In this document: one piece after another, positions 12,601 to 24,900 of the stretch
How the letters are laid out: the number at the start of each line of letters is the position of its first letter
Numbering within the stretch: the stretch's first letter is position 1
Source: Zygaena filipendulae
Taxonomy: Eukaryota; Arthropoda; Insecta; Lepidoptera; Zygaenidae
DNA length: 64,000 bases
Reading direction: 5' to 3'
Assembly (NCBI GenBank): GCA_907165275.2
Contig: OU015649.1
Span: 12,058,001 to 12,122,000, forward strand
Position numbers and translations under genes: made by a program
The notes under the pieces: model-generated
The model's input: the letters and a program-made list of their open reading frames with translations, nothing else
Told to the model about the DNA's origin: nothing
Databases searched by the model: none

Positions 12601-15600
12601 GAAACCAGCTAGTTAACAATATAAAACATTACACTTACTGTTAGTCCTACGTTACACGCTTACGTTAGTTTCACGATAATCTAGTTTTTTTACCAACTAC
12701 TATCTATACTAATATTATAAAGAGCAAAAGTTTGTGAGTTTGTGAGTTTGTGGGTTTGTGAGTTTGTGAGTTTGTGAGTTTGTGACGTTATAGGGGGTAA
12801 TCTCTGGATCTACTGAACCGATTTTGAAAATTCTTTTACTTATGGGAAGCTGCAGTGATCCTGAGTGCCATAGGGTACTTTTTATTCCGGAATTCTCTCG
12901 GGAACTCCGCTTTTGCCATGGGTAAAACCACAGTGGAACAACTATCTCTAGATCTATTGAACCAATTTTGATAATTCTTTCACTTATAGGGAGTTACAGT
13001 GATCCAGAGTGATACAGGGTACTTTTTAATCCCAGAATTCCCTCGGGAACTCCAGAGTTTAGGTTCGTGAGTTTGTGAGATTGTGGTGGGTAATCTCTGG
13101 ATCTAAGGTACCGATTTTAAAAATTCTTTCACTTATAAGAAGCTACAGAGATCTCGAGTGACATACAGTACTAATCCGGGAATTCCTGCAGGAACTCTAG
13201 AGATTGTGAGTTTGTGAGGTTGTAGGGGTAATCTCTGGATCTACTGAAACGATTTTGAAAATTCTTTCACTTTTAAAAAGCTGCAGTGATCCTAAGTGAC
13301 ATAGGGTACTTTTTATCCCGGGATTCCCGCGAAAACTCCGGAGTTTGTGAGGTTATAATCTCTGGATCTACTGAACCGATTTTGAAAATTCTTTCACTTT
13401 TAAAAAGCTGCAGTGATCCTGAATGACATAGGGTACTTTTTATCGCGGAATTCCCACGAGTACTTCGAAATTACTGCGGGTAAAACCGCGGGGGTCAGCT
13501 AGTATATAAATAAAGCTTAAAATGTCACGCGGCAATTTTGTCTATGTAAGTAGGTAGATACATTGCAGATTATGCAGGTGATATTATTTATGCAACTGTA
13601 TATTATGTAGCCGTAGGTAGGTATGTGTTCATCAATTTAACTGAGACCTAGCATATGGTTATATCTATTAACCACAGAACAGAAAACAACAAATAGAAGG
13701 GACATCAACTTAGTTTAGTATGATAACTGATGAAAATCAATGAAGCCCGATGATTTTCGTACACAAAACTATTCATCACGCACTAAAACATTCACTAACG
13801 TAAAGAAATTTATTAAACGCTTTATGGTTATGTTTTTACTAAGTCACTGTTTTCAAAATTCACAGTTTTTGGAATATTGTGGTAAATATACACACATCAA
13901 AAGTGTCTAGGGATCAAGCATTTTTATGCGGATTTCTTGAGATTGAGATGTGGCTTTGTAATAAATTTATGATTTTATAAATTTATATGGATCCTTTTTG
14001 GTGCATTACATAATTTGAATCAGGACTGTCAATCAAATTCGAGTAAAAGATGAAAATCAGCTGTCAATATTTTCCCTATAAAAACATACAACGCATTGAA
14101 GACATTATTAGTGCTACTGTTTCCCTACTACTGATTAAAACCAACGTTATTATGGAGCGGCGACGTCATTTAAGCAGGGAAGAAATGCTCAGAGCTGTGG
14201 GAATGATAGAAGCTGGTTCCCGGCAACGTACTGTGGCTTTAGCTCTGAATACAAGTCAGAGTGTTATCAGTCGACTTTGGACACGTTACCGAAGCACTGG
14301 TACCGTGGCTGAGCGCCATGGAGGACGGTATCGCTGCACCACACGGAGACAAGACCGATACATTCAAATCTTAACTCGAAGAGCTCCAACAATAACCGCC
14401 ATGATGTTAGCCGTGAGGCATCATCACTCTTCAGGGAACTTAATTAGCGACCAAACAGTCAGAAACCGCTTGCATGAAGTGAACCTTCATTCCCGAAGAC
14501 CGCTACGGGTACCACCTATAGCAATGCACAATCGTAGGATTCGATATCAATGGGCTCTTGAACACAGAAATTGGGCAGAAGAACAATGGCGTTTCGTGTG
14601 CTTTTCTGATGAGTCTCGTTTTGGTATGAGACCGGATACAAGACGTATACGACACTGGAGAACCCCTGGACGCCAACAGCGATTAAAATCCTGCCAGGAA
14701 GTCCATCCTTATAGTGGTGGAACCATCATGGTATGGGCGGGTATTTGGATCGGCGGAAGAACTGAGTTGATTTGGATCAGAGGCAACCTCAACGCTCAAA
14801 TTTATGCTGAGACAATTGTATCAGACGTCATAGTTCCTCTACAAGTGCAAATCGGTCCCTTATTTCAGTTAATGCATGATAATGCAAGACCGCATACCGC
14901 AAGAGTTGTAAGACAGACTCTCGCCGCAGCTAACATCAATGTCCTGCCCTGGCCTGCTCAGTTGCCAGACTTGAACCCGATTGAGCATGCATGGGATATG
15001 CTACAGAGAAGAGCTCTGCCGAATATGGAGGGTATCCAGTCGCAAGAAGACCTTTTTTTGTTGTTGCAACGAACATGGGCGGCCATTCCACAGCGTGATT
15101 TGGATGAACTCATTTTGAGTATGCCAAACCGATGTTCTTGTGTTGTTAGTGTTCGCGGTAGAAACACGGATTATTAATTGTTTAAGTTACCCGATAAAAT
15201 TTTAAAGAAAACAGTTATTTCAGTCTTTTTTTCGAACTTTAATGTTAGTGGTTCAAATGTCAAAAATCCCTTTATTAGGAAAATGGCAAATTTCTTTATT
15301 AATGCAAAGGTGACTTGGTTTATCGTTACTGTGACAAACGAAAACACTTTATTTGATGAATCCTTAAAGAAAATTTTAATTAATATCAATCAGGAGAAAA
15401 GTTATTGCAAAAATATATGTTGATCCCTAGACACTTTTGATGTGTGTACTTGGAATGGCATCAAAACAAGTTTTGGGCAAGTTAGAGCATTTGCTCTAAC
15501 TTCCCTTGCAACGGTGGCGCGCTTGCCCCGCCTACATGTCTTCTCTAGTTAATTTACTTTCTCTGTGATATTAACCAATGTTTTAATTTTATTAATTTTA

Positions 15601-15881
15601 AGTAAACAAATGGCACTTAAATGCCCACGAAAATGCAGCTTGCAATGCAAATATTGAAAATTTTTGTTAAATAATAATAATAAAATGCGTTTATTTGTAA
15701 TAAATACAGAGTTCTTAGCCTATACATATAACAAAAATAAATAACATAACATGACGAAAAATCCTTATGTAGAATAGCTATAGGTTGGTGACCTGAGCTC
15801 TAAACTAAGCGAGCTTGTATCATAGAGCCCAGGGACCTTCCACTCCTACTGTTGGTGAACTAGGTCAGGGGTCAGACGTCA

Positions 15882-15913
<32 letters not shown>

Positions 15914-18900
15914 TTGTGCGTGCGTGCGTGCGTGTGTGTGTGTGTGTTTGTGTGTGCGTAAATAAGTAAGTATAATGTGATTGACCTAGAAATAAGCTAG
16001 TTAATAGATATGTATGAACTTTAAAAAAAAAATTGTAATTTTTATAAAGTTATATCAGCCGCCAACAGCTATTTATTTTTTAGCCACACTCCACAGTAAC
16101 TTTACGAGTAGTAGGTATCAACATTAAATACGGGGAACGTCAAGAAATTATCTCCGGAAGACTGCGTTGAACTTTGTGATCCGACTCGCATTATCACTTT
16201 AGATAAGGGACTATGCGGTTCTCTTAACAACACTTCTATTAATGTAAAATACATCATCTGACTATGTATATAATGTGTAAAATACACGATCAACGCATCC
16301 AAACCACTTTATTTCTAGGTACATCGAAAATCTTTTTGGAAATTCTATACCAAGCCACAATACAGGTTAATTTTTGTATGTATCGAAGTTTTGTAAAATG
16401 AATCACAGAAATCGGTTATTGGACAAATTCATCGGTTTTCAAATAAAGAAGCAGGTATTTCAGGAATTTCGGTAATCCAACCACTAAAGTACTAGAACAC
16501 GCGTGAAGCTATGCAGCGGAACATCTTTTGTTAGAAACTTATTGTACGTACCTATTTAGAAACATTTTGACGCCTAAGTATATTTTTTATAATTGGAATG
16601 AGAAAAACAAAAGGTAATGATTGCCAAACAAACGCCTTAAAGTTATTACAACGTATTTTATTCTGTGTGAAACATTTTCATTTTAACGGATATATAGGAC
16701 TAGCTGACCCCCGCGGTTTCACTCGCGGTAAATTCGGAGTACCTACTCGCGGGAATTCCGGGATAAAAAGTACCCTATGTCAGGGTCCGCCATATGATAT
16801 ATCTACCAGAGTAGCTGGTAGATAGTGATAATACGGTGCACGTGTGTGTCAATCTTCCACCAAAAAACGCCAGAGTGAAAGATAACGGACACAGAAGACT
16901 ATTTTTGAAACTAAACTTATCATATCAACAATGTTTTTATTTTTAAGCCCTTGCTTGACCGCGTGAAATATGACTATCTTACCTCACACTAAACCTCCCA
17001 CAAAAAATTCTGACCCCCCAATTAAAAACAGATAAAGTTTTTACGTAGGTACCTAAGTTTGGATGTATATAATCGGAATTCTCTGGAACTACAGAACCGA
17101 TTCTAAAAATTATTTCACCGATAGGAAGCTACAATGAGCCTAAATGATACAGAATAGTTTCTAAAGTTCCCGAGATAGTCCCCAAATGGACAAGGACTAA
17201 ACCGCCCCCGCGGTGCTAATGGCAATGTTTTGAAGTATAGAAATTATTAAATAAATTTAATAGCGTTTTCAGTTGGTTAACGCTTTCATAACGAATGTGT
17301 ACGTACCTACCGCCGCGCGCCGCCACCGCGTAGCGTCGCTGTTATTGCACGCGAGGTCGATCAAGGATCATTTTGCCACTACCGGCTACTTAGCAACGTT
17401 GTTTCTTCACAATTTCATTGATTATGTTCAATGTACATAATAATTATTATTCGATTTATAGTGGCAATCTCTAACTTAACAGCTGTATGAGGCTCAAGTT
17501 TGCTTTTATAATAAAACTAGCTGTGACTGCCCACAGCTTCACCCGCGTGAGTTTCCAAATTCCTACGGAAAATCTTGATTTTCTTTACACAATAAAATAT
17601 AATTAAATCGTTCGAGCTATTTATAGAGTTTTTGCGAAATTTTCGTATACGAGTATTACTGTTAAAGGTTGTCTGGAAGAGATCGCTAGTAAAGCGATAA
17701 GACCGCCTTTTGTATGCCTTTAGTTATAAGTTTCTGTAAACACACTGTAACATTATTTTGGTGTACAATAAAGTGTATTCTATTCTATTCTATTACTCAA
17801 TCAGTTGCACGAGTCTCGATAGTGCGATTTTTCTTTGTTTGTATGTTTGTCGTCTATGCGCTTCAATACCGTTCGTAATACGCGCGCGATGAAACTTTGG
17901 CAGGTCTTTGTGCGTGCGTCACCACCGCCATTTGTGACAAAAAAAATTGTATTGCAAAACGAACTAACAACGATAGGTACTTTTTCATCAGATATTCCAA
18001 CAACCTGTTTTCATTAAATAGTTACATACAACATGCAGAATAGGTTGATATAATAATGTAAATATACCTAAATATTAGTAAAATAGATCACTGGCGCAGT
18101 CCATATGGATCCGGTTCGTATCGGACGTGCGATAAAACATAATGCGTCAACCTCAACTGAAACTATCTCGACTCTCGAGTGGCTTTGGACTTCGTCCGTA
18201 CAATGACACTAACAACAAAACAAAAGAAAACTACTAATATTATAAATGTGAAAGTGTGGATGTTTAGAAATTTGGATGTTTGTTACTCAATCACGCAAAA
18301 ACGGCTGAATGGATTTGGATGAAATTTGGCATGCACGTTGTCACGTACAGAGGATATAGGGTACTTTTTATCCCGGAATTCCCGCGGGAACTCCGAAACT
18401 ACCGCGGGTGAAACCGCGAGGCACAGCTAGTATTCAAATAATATTTTAAGAATTTTCGTATCGCGCTGATTATATTCAACTCTTATTTCGAAGATAATGT
18501 TAGTTACCCTTTGACCGATGTCGAATGAGCGCGCGAGCGTCAGGACTCAGGAGTCAGGACCTAAAGATACCTAAAAACAAATATGTGAATTTCCACGGTT
18601 TTATTTTGGTAATAGCTCACTCAAATCAAAAACAACTTATCATTCAAAAACAACTCAAATAGGTAAACTAGTGCTTAAAAATATTTACATTATTTTGAAA
18701 TATTTGAAATTTCATTAGGTACGTTATACAATAATGATCTTTTGTTCGTGTGAATGTTATTTCACAAGTCACAAAATTGTGCGGCAATAAAAAAATAATA
18801 TGATGCTTCAAAATATATTTTTACAACTTATTTTTTGCTCATAAGTCAAATACGTTTCTGAAATGATTTATGTTATTACAAAAGTTTATTAATTTTATTT

Positions 18901-21900
18901 CTAATTTGACGTTTAGTTACGTATATTATGTTTAATTACTTTATTACGAATGATAATAGAAATTGTAAAAAGTAGACGGATATAATGAGTTAGTAAACAT
19001 ACTACACACATACCAATAAGATAGTATTATTTCAGACTAGCTGTGCTCCGTGGTTTCACCCGCGGTAATTTCGGAGTTCTCGCGGGAATTCCGGGATACA
19101 AGAACCCAATGTCCTTCTCTGTACCCCTTACAAGGTGCATGCCAAATTTCATCCAAATCCGTTCAGCCGTTTTTGCGTGATTGATCCAAACATCCACACT
19201 TTCACATTTATAATAATAAGTAGCATTGTAGAATTCAATATATTATGTTTATTTTTTTATATAATTGAATATCATGTTCCAGATTCCGTTAACTAGTGTA
19301 ACGCAGTTTAAAACAATAATTATAATTGAAATTGAAAGAACTTTATTTGACACAACAACATGAAGAATAAGAACGTAGGTAGATACAACAAAAAACAAAA
19401 ATACAAATACATCATACAAAAAATATATCTTAAAACATACTATTGAAGTAAATCCATGGAATTTATTAACTAAATATTATAGATATTATAACTAGACGTG
19501 CTAGTCAAGAGTTAAGAGAAAACAGCCACTTTCCATAATAACATGCATAAAACTCGCTACTTTCTGACGTGCATTATCCAGTAACTTAATTATTGTGAGT
19601 TGCGATGGTAATTGACATCCTGAGTAGGTGCAGTTATAATATGCAAGCGCTGCAATCATAATATATACATACATACATACATACTTATATAGGATTTGCT
19701 TAAGTAAAATTGGCACTCTGTACATTAAAGAATTCTTACTCTGAAAAGACTGGATGAAATAAGAAGTTTCCCTGAATGATAGTGGGAAACTATGGCATAA
19801 ACTATTGGTCAAAAACAAAAAACAGAATAAAATAAAAAAAACAGTGGATTTGAGTGAAAAGAACATAGAGACGATGAACGAGATATAAGTAGAAATGTTC
19901 TCTGTTTATAGAACGCTCACGCTAGTACTAACCAATAATATTTTTAAACTGTAAAATCATACATATTATTGCTTCTTCGTTATCATTATTTTACATAAAA
20001 AATTCAAGTCCATGGAAAAAAACCTAGCGTAGTGTACCTACTACTAAACTGAAATAGTGTATTAATCGTCGTCATTGTTTTAAATATCGAAGTGTCTATA
20101 GTCGTCCACTAAGCCAATTAATAAATATTATTAAGTAGTCCGTTTAGCATAGTATAGCATAGTAATCTACATAAATTCACTAAAGAAGTTGTATATCACC
20201 GTAAAATTGTAAAAATATGGTTTGATTATAATCATCTCGCGAGATTGTAAACTGACAAAAGATTGTGAACCGTAACATACTGCTTACAATTTTACGCATT
20301 TGATGCATTATTTATCGGTATAGATTATAATTACCTATGGTTAGGTTAGGTTTATACTGCTCGGACCAGGCGACATCCCAGGGTGGAGTTGCGATGGCGG
20401 TGTCTCTTGACATCGCCAACGCCTTCAATACTCTGCCCTGGTCCTGCATTAGGGAGGCTCTCCGGTATCATCGGGTGCCTCCCTACCTGAGGCGGATTGT
20501 CGGGTCCTACCTCCAAGATAGGCACGTCACGTGCCTGGGGCGGGACAACAACATCCTTCGGAGGGAGATGAGATGCGGTGTTCCACAGGGGTCGGTATTA
20601 GGACCCCTCCTGTGGAACATCGGATACGACTGGGTGCTGCGGGGTGCCCTTCCCCCGGGCCTTGACGTCATCTGCTATGCAGATGACACATTGGTGGTGG
20701 CCCGGGAGAAAGACTTCAGAGATACTGCCCGTCTTGCCACGTTGGGGGTGGCACAGGTCGTCGGCAGAATACGACAATTGGGACTCGGGGTTGCGCTTGA
20801 GAAATCCGAGGCCATCTATTTTCATGGGCCTCGGATGCGTCCACCCGCTGGATCCCACATTGTCATTGGTGGTGTCCATATCGAGGTCGGGTCCTCCATA
20901 AAGTATCTGAGACTCGTCCTCGATAGCCGCTGGGACTTCCGCGAGCATTTCCGCCGCCTGTCCCCCAAGCTCATCCGGGCTGCGGGTGCTCTTAGCACCC
21001 TGCTGCCCAACCTTGGGGGACCGAGCGTTAACTGCCGCCGCCTATACATGGGGGTGGTGCTGTCGATGGCCCTCTACGGGGCCCCGATTTGGGCCAACAG
21101 TCTGACGGCTTATAACAAGACCCTCCTGCGAAGACCGCAGAGGGTCCTAGCCGTCAGACTGATAAGGGGATACCGTACCATCTCCTACGCGGCGGCGTGC
21201 GTCTTGGCGGGGTCTCCCCCCTGGGATCTGGAGGCGGGCCTCCTCTTGACACTGTACGCGTGGCGAGTGGAGTGCCGAGCCAGAGGGGAATACCCCCCGC
21301 CAAGGGCGGTGGAACTGCGGAGGTCCCATCTTCCATAATGCGAGAATGGAAGAGCAGGCTGGCAACACCATCCGCCGGCCTGCGAACTGTCGATGCGGCT
21401 GGGCATCATTACCTTCCGGGTGACGCAGGTGCTTTCCGGGCATGGCTGCTTCGGAAAGTACCTGTGTCAGCTCGGGAGGGAACCGACGGCCTCGTGCCAC
21501 CATTGTGGAACCTGCGGTGAGGACACGGCGCAGCACACTCTCGAAGAGTGCTCGGCCTGGGCCGAGCAGCACCGTGTCCTCACCGCGGCAATAGGAAGCG
21601 ACCTTTCGCTGCCCACCGTCGTCTCAGCCATGGTGGGTTGCGAAAGCGTATGGGCGGCGGTTCTCTCCTTCTGCGAGGACGTCATCTCGGAGAAGGAGAC
21701 CGCGGAGCGGGAAAGGGAGCAGGCAGCGTCCGCCCCTCCCAACCGCGGCCCCAGAAGAAGGGGTAGGAGGCAGGATGTGTCAGGCCTCCAACCCCCAAAG
21801 TGAGGTCCTCCGGGCGGTAGAGCGAGGCACTCTACCGTCCGAGGGAGAAAGGACCTCGGGTGGACAAGTGGCGCGTTAGGTGTTCCGGCGCGCCACTTTA

Positions 21901-24900
21901 ATTACTTATTTTTTGCAGTTAGTAGGAGAGAGGGACTTAGTTCCTGCGGGGACTAAGTCCCTGAGCAGAAGGGCCCGCCTAAAAGCGGGCCAGCGCCGTC
22001 GGGGCCGCGGAGCATGCGAGAGCGAATCCGCGGCCCTGACGTAAGGCGCCGAGGAGGAACACCCCAGGGTTTTTAGTGGGTAGATCGCCCTTGTCAGGGC
22101 GGAGTCCCACATAACCACCGCCCGCCCGCCTCATGGCGGTGGTATGCATAAAGCATTTTCCCTGGGTCAAAAAAAAAAAAAAAAAGGTTTATACTGCTGA
22201 GTGTTGATCAAGTCGCGCGAGAAAACACCACGACACAGATAATAAAGACCACGAGAACGTGAAAGGAGCCAATATTCTCCGCCGTTTCTCGAGATTTTCT
22301 CGCTTTCTCGCCAGATTCTTGCGTGAATGTGGAGCGGGCTTTACAATTTTACAGTGACAATTCTATAGAAATATTAACATTAACGTGTAATATATTATAA
22401 TATAACTAACGCTTCGAGAATGATTACAATATATGGCATTGTTTAAAAAAAAATGATTACAGTTATTATACTCATTATTATGCTACTTAGGAGGTGCAAT
22501 TTTTAACCCAAAATATGACAGACGGACGTTGACTTGCAAATGGATAAATAATACTATCATTTGTGATTTGTACATAATGCAATAGGTGTACTTGGCGAAA
22601 TAATCACTCGTTACGTTTTGCTTCATGTGTAAAAAATAATAATAATAGGTACAAAAATGCTACTCAGATAATATGCCAGTTGTAACCCAGCATTAAAACT
22701 AAATAAGTAAGTACATAGATGTTATGTATACTTATAGTATACGTACTTAAAAACATTTAGGCATTATAATAGCATTATAAAAGAAAAGAGACAAAACCAA
22801 GTAGTTACTAAAGTAGGTACGTGTACGTAGGTATTTAAATAAACAATAAATCTCGTTTTTAATTGATAATAAGTATTATTTCTTATCAAGAGATAAATAA
22901 ACCTTGCACTTTGACATCAGTTGTATTCGTCTTGTTTCATGGCATGTACCTATTGGTTCACATATGTATTAGTTATCATTATCATCGTCATAAAACTTGT
23001 ACTTTCTCATCTTAAATACGTAAAGACAAGGATGGTTGATAGCATTAAAGAGGTCAGTGGCCAGTGCTCTAAGCCTTAATTAAATTTAATATAAATCTAG
23101 TCTAGACAAAAATAAAATTGACTTTCACTGGCAGATAGCTGATGTTATAAGGAGTACCTACCTAACTTAGGCTAGTGGCTATTTTTATTTTAGAAAAAAT
23201 TGTTCTCGCGGGAATTCCGAAACACTTGCGGGTGAAACCGCGGGGCACAGCTAGTTACTGATAAATTGTTTATATCCTGTTTTATAATGCACTTTGGCTA
23301 CACTCGACATAAACAAACATAATATTTAGTGGGTAACGTTCAACAATCGTCACTGAATACTTTACCAAAGAAAGACGTCTTCATTTACCATAGGTAGGTA
23401 TATACTGTACACAATATTCACTTGTATTATTTTTACTAACCACAAAATATACGAGCAATCAAAAAACTATGCCATATTAACACTGCCTATACCTATAGCC
23501 ACGTAGTGATTACCTTCTCTCTGCCTATAGCTAAGTCGTGGTAACTTACTAGCTTACTAGGCACATACATAATTATGTATAACCTACTTATTTTGGCAAC
23601 TTCTAAGGTCGATGATTGATAATCTTATCTTATCTTAATATCTAATATATATAAATCACGTGTCACGTTGTTTGTCCGCGATGGACTCCGAAACTACTGA
23701 ACGGATTTTGATAAAATTTTGCAACCATTTATAATATGGTCCAACTTAAAAGATAGGATAGTTTTTATCCCGGAATCCCCTCGGGAACTGAAGGACATAG
23801 AGTACTTTTTTCCCGCAACCTCCGCGGGAACTCCGAAATTACCGCGGATGAAATCGCGCGGGACAGCTAGTCTAATATATATAAATCACGTGTCACATTG
23901 TTTGTCCACGATGGACTCCGAAACTACTGAACGGATTTTGAAAAAATTTTGTAACCATTTATAATATGGTCCAACTTAAAAGATAGGATAGTTTTTATCC
24001 CGGAATTCCCACGGGAACTCCGGCACTAATGCGGGGAACAGCTAATCACCGTAAACTACTGTCAGGGCTGTCAGAGGTACAAAGTAGGACATATAGTAGG
24101 TACTTTTTCCCGGAATTCCCGCGGGAACTCCGAAATCACCGCGGATGAAATCGCGCGGGACAGCTAGTAGATATATTACTAAAAAAACCAAAGAATTAAG
24201 TGGGTCAACCTATACGTAACATATACTTCTAATAAATATAGGTACACTATACCGAAACGTTAAATCTAATAACAACGCAGGTCAAGAACGATCCAAATGC
24301 TCCTTGTTTGTAATGCATTACTCAAACAAAATATATAACATAATATTACGTTGCCAAGTGCCTATCATTAAAATTTCGACACATTTGAGAGTGAGAACCG
24401 CGGCTCCATTCGTAGGCAGGTTGGAGTAACATCGCTAACTAAGATAAAGTGGTAACTACTTTTAGAAACAAAAGCCAGGTATGTAACCATCCTGCATGTT
24501 TGCATGTATGTTGTACTTAAGTAATCAAAGACGTAAGAAACGCTTCCCCTACTGTCTGTAATCGTTCTTAATGTGACAAAGTACTAAGCTCTCAAAACCT
24601 ACCTACGAGTATTTGTGAGGTTAGGTCACGCAACTAAAGATATGTGTATAGGAAAAAGTCGATAAGTCTACGTCATCATTATTGGCAAGGAGGTGTGGTG
24701 ATGGAGGGTCCCCTGACCTACGGCGAGCTACAAGTGGTCGCTAAAATGAGACTTGGTAAAGTAAAGTACCTAACTAATTTTGTATAGATGTAGAGACGAA
24801 CACCAAAGGTAGATGTTCCTTCATGTACTTATATTAAACAGTTGAATAAAAATATTAAATTAAATAATGTACATATAAAGTACTTACGACTTTTCTACAC

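Noticed and set aside
12721..13502. A CRISPR-like array, because of regularly spaced similar units
   Set aside because: This is an insect-type nuclear sequence. The units are 130-155 bp with no constant spacer, and they match internal modules of a Helitron-like repeat.
19501..19866. A 121-codon hydrophobic open frame with a possible signal peptide
   Set aside because: It contains a simple ATGTATGT run, has no domain I recognise, no splice context, and lies beside a LINE-like tail. More likely chance or repeat-derived.
20598..21742. Several long open frames on both strands in the R1-type element
   Set aside because: High GC content makes stop codons rare. Only the frames with reverse transcriptase and zinc-knuckle motifs are real; the others are shadows.
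24650..24780. A possible short exon (MEGPLTYGELQVVAKMRLG on the plus strand)
   Set aside because: The open run is short, no good acceptor precedes it, and no plus-strand gene is present nearby to accept it.
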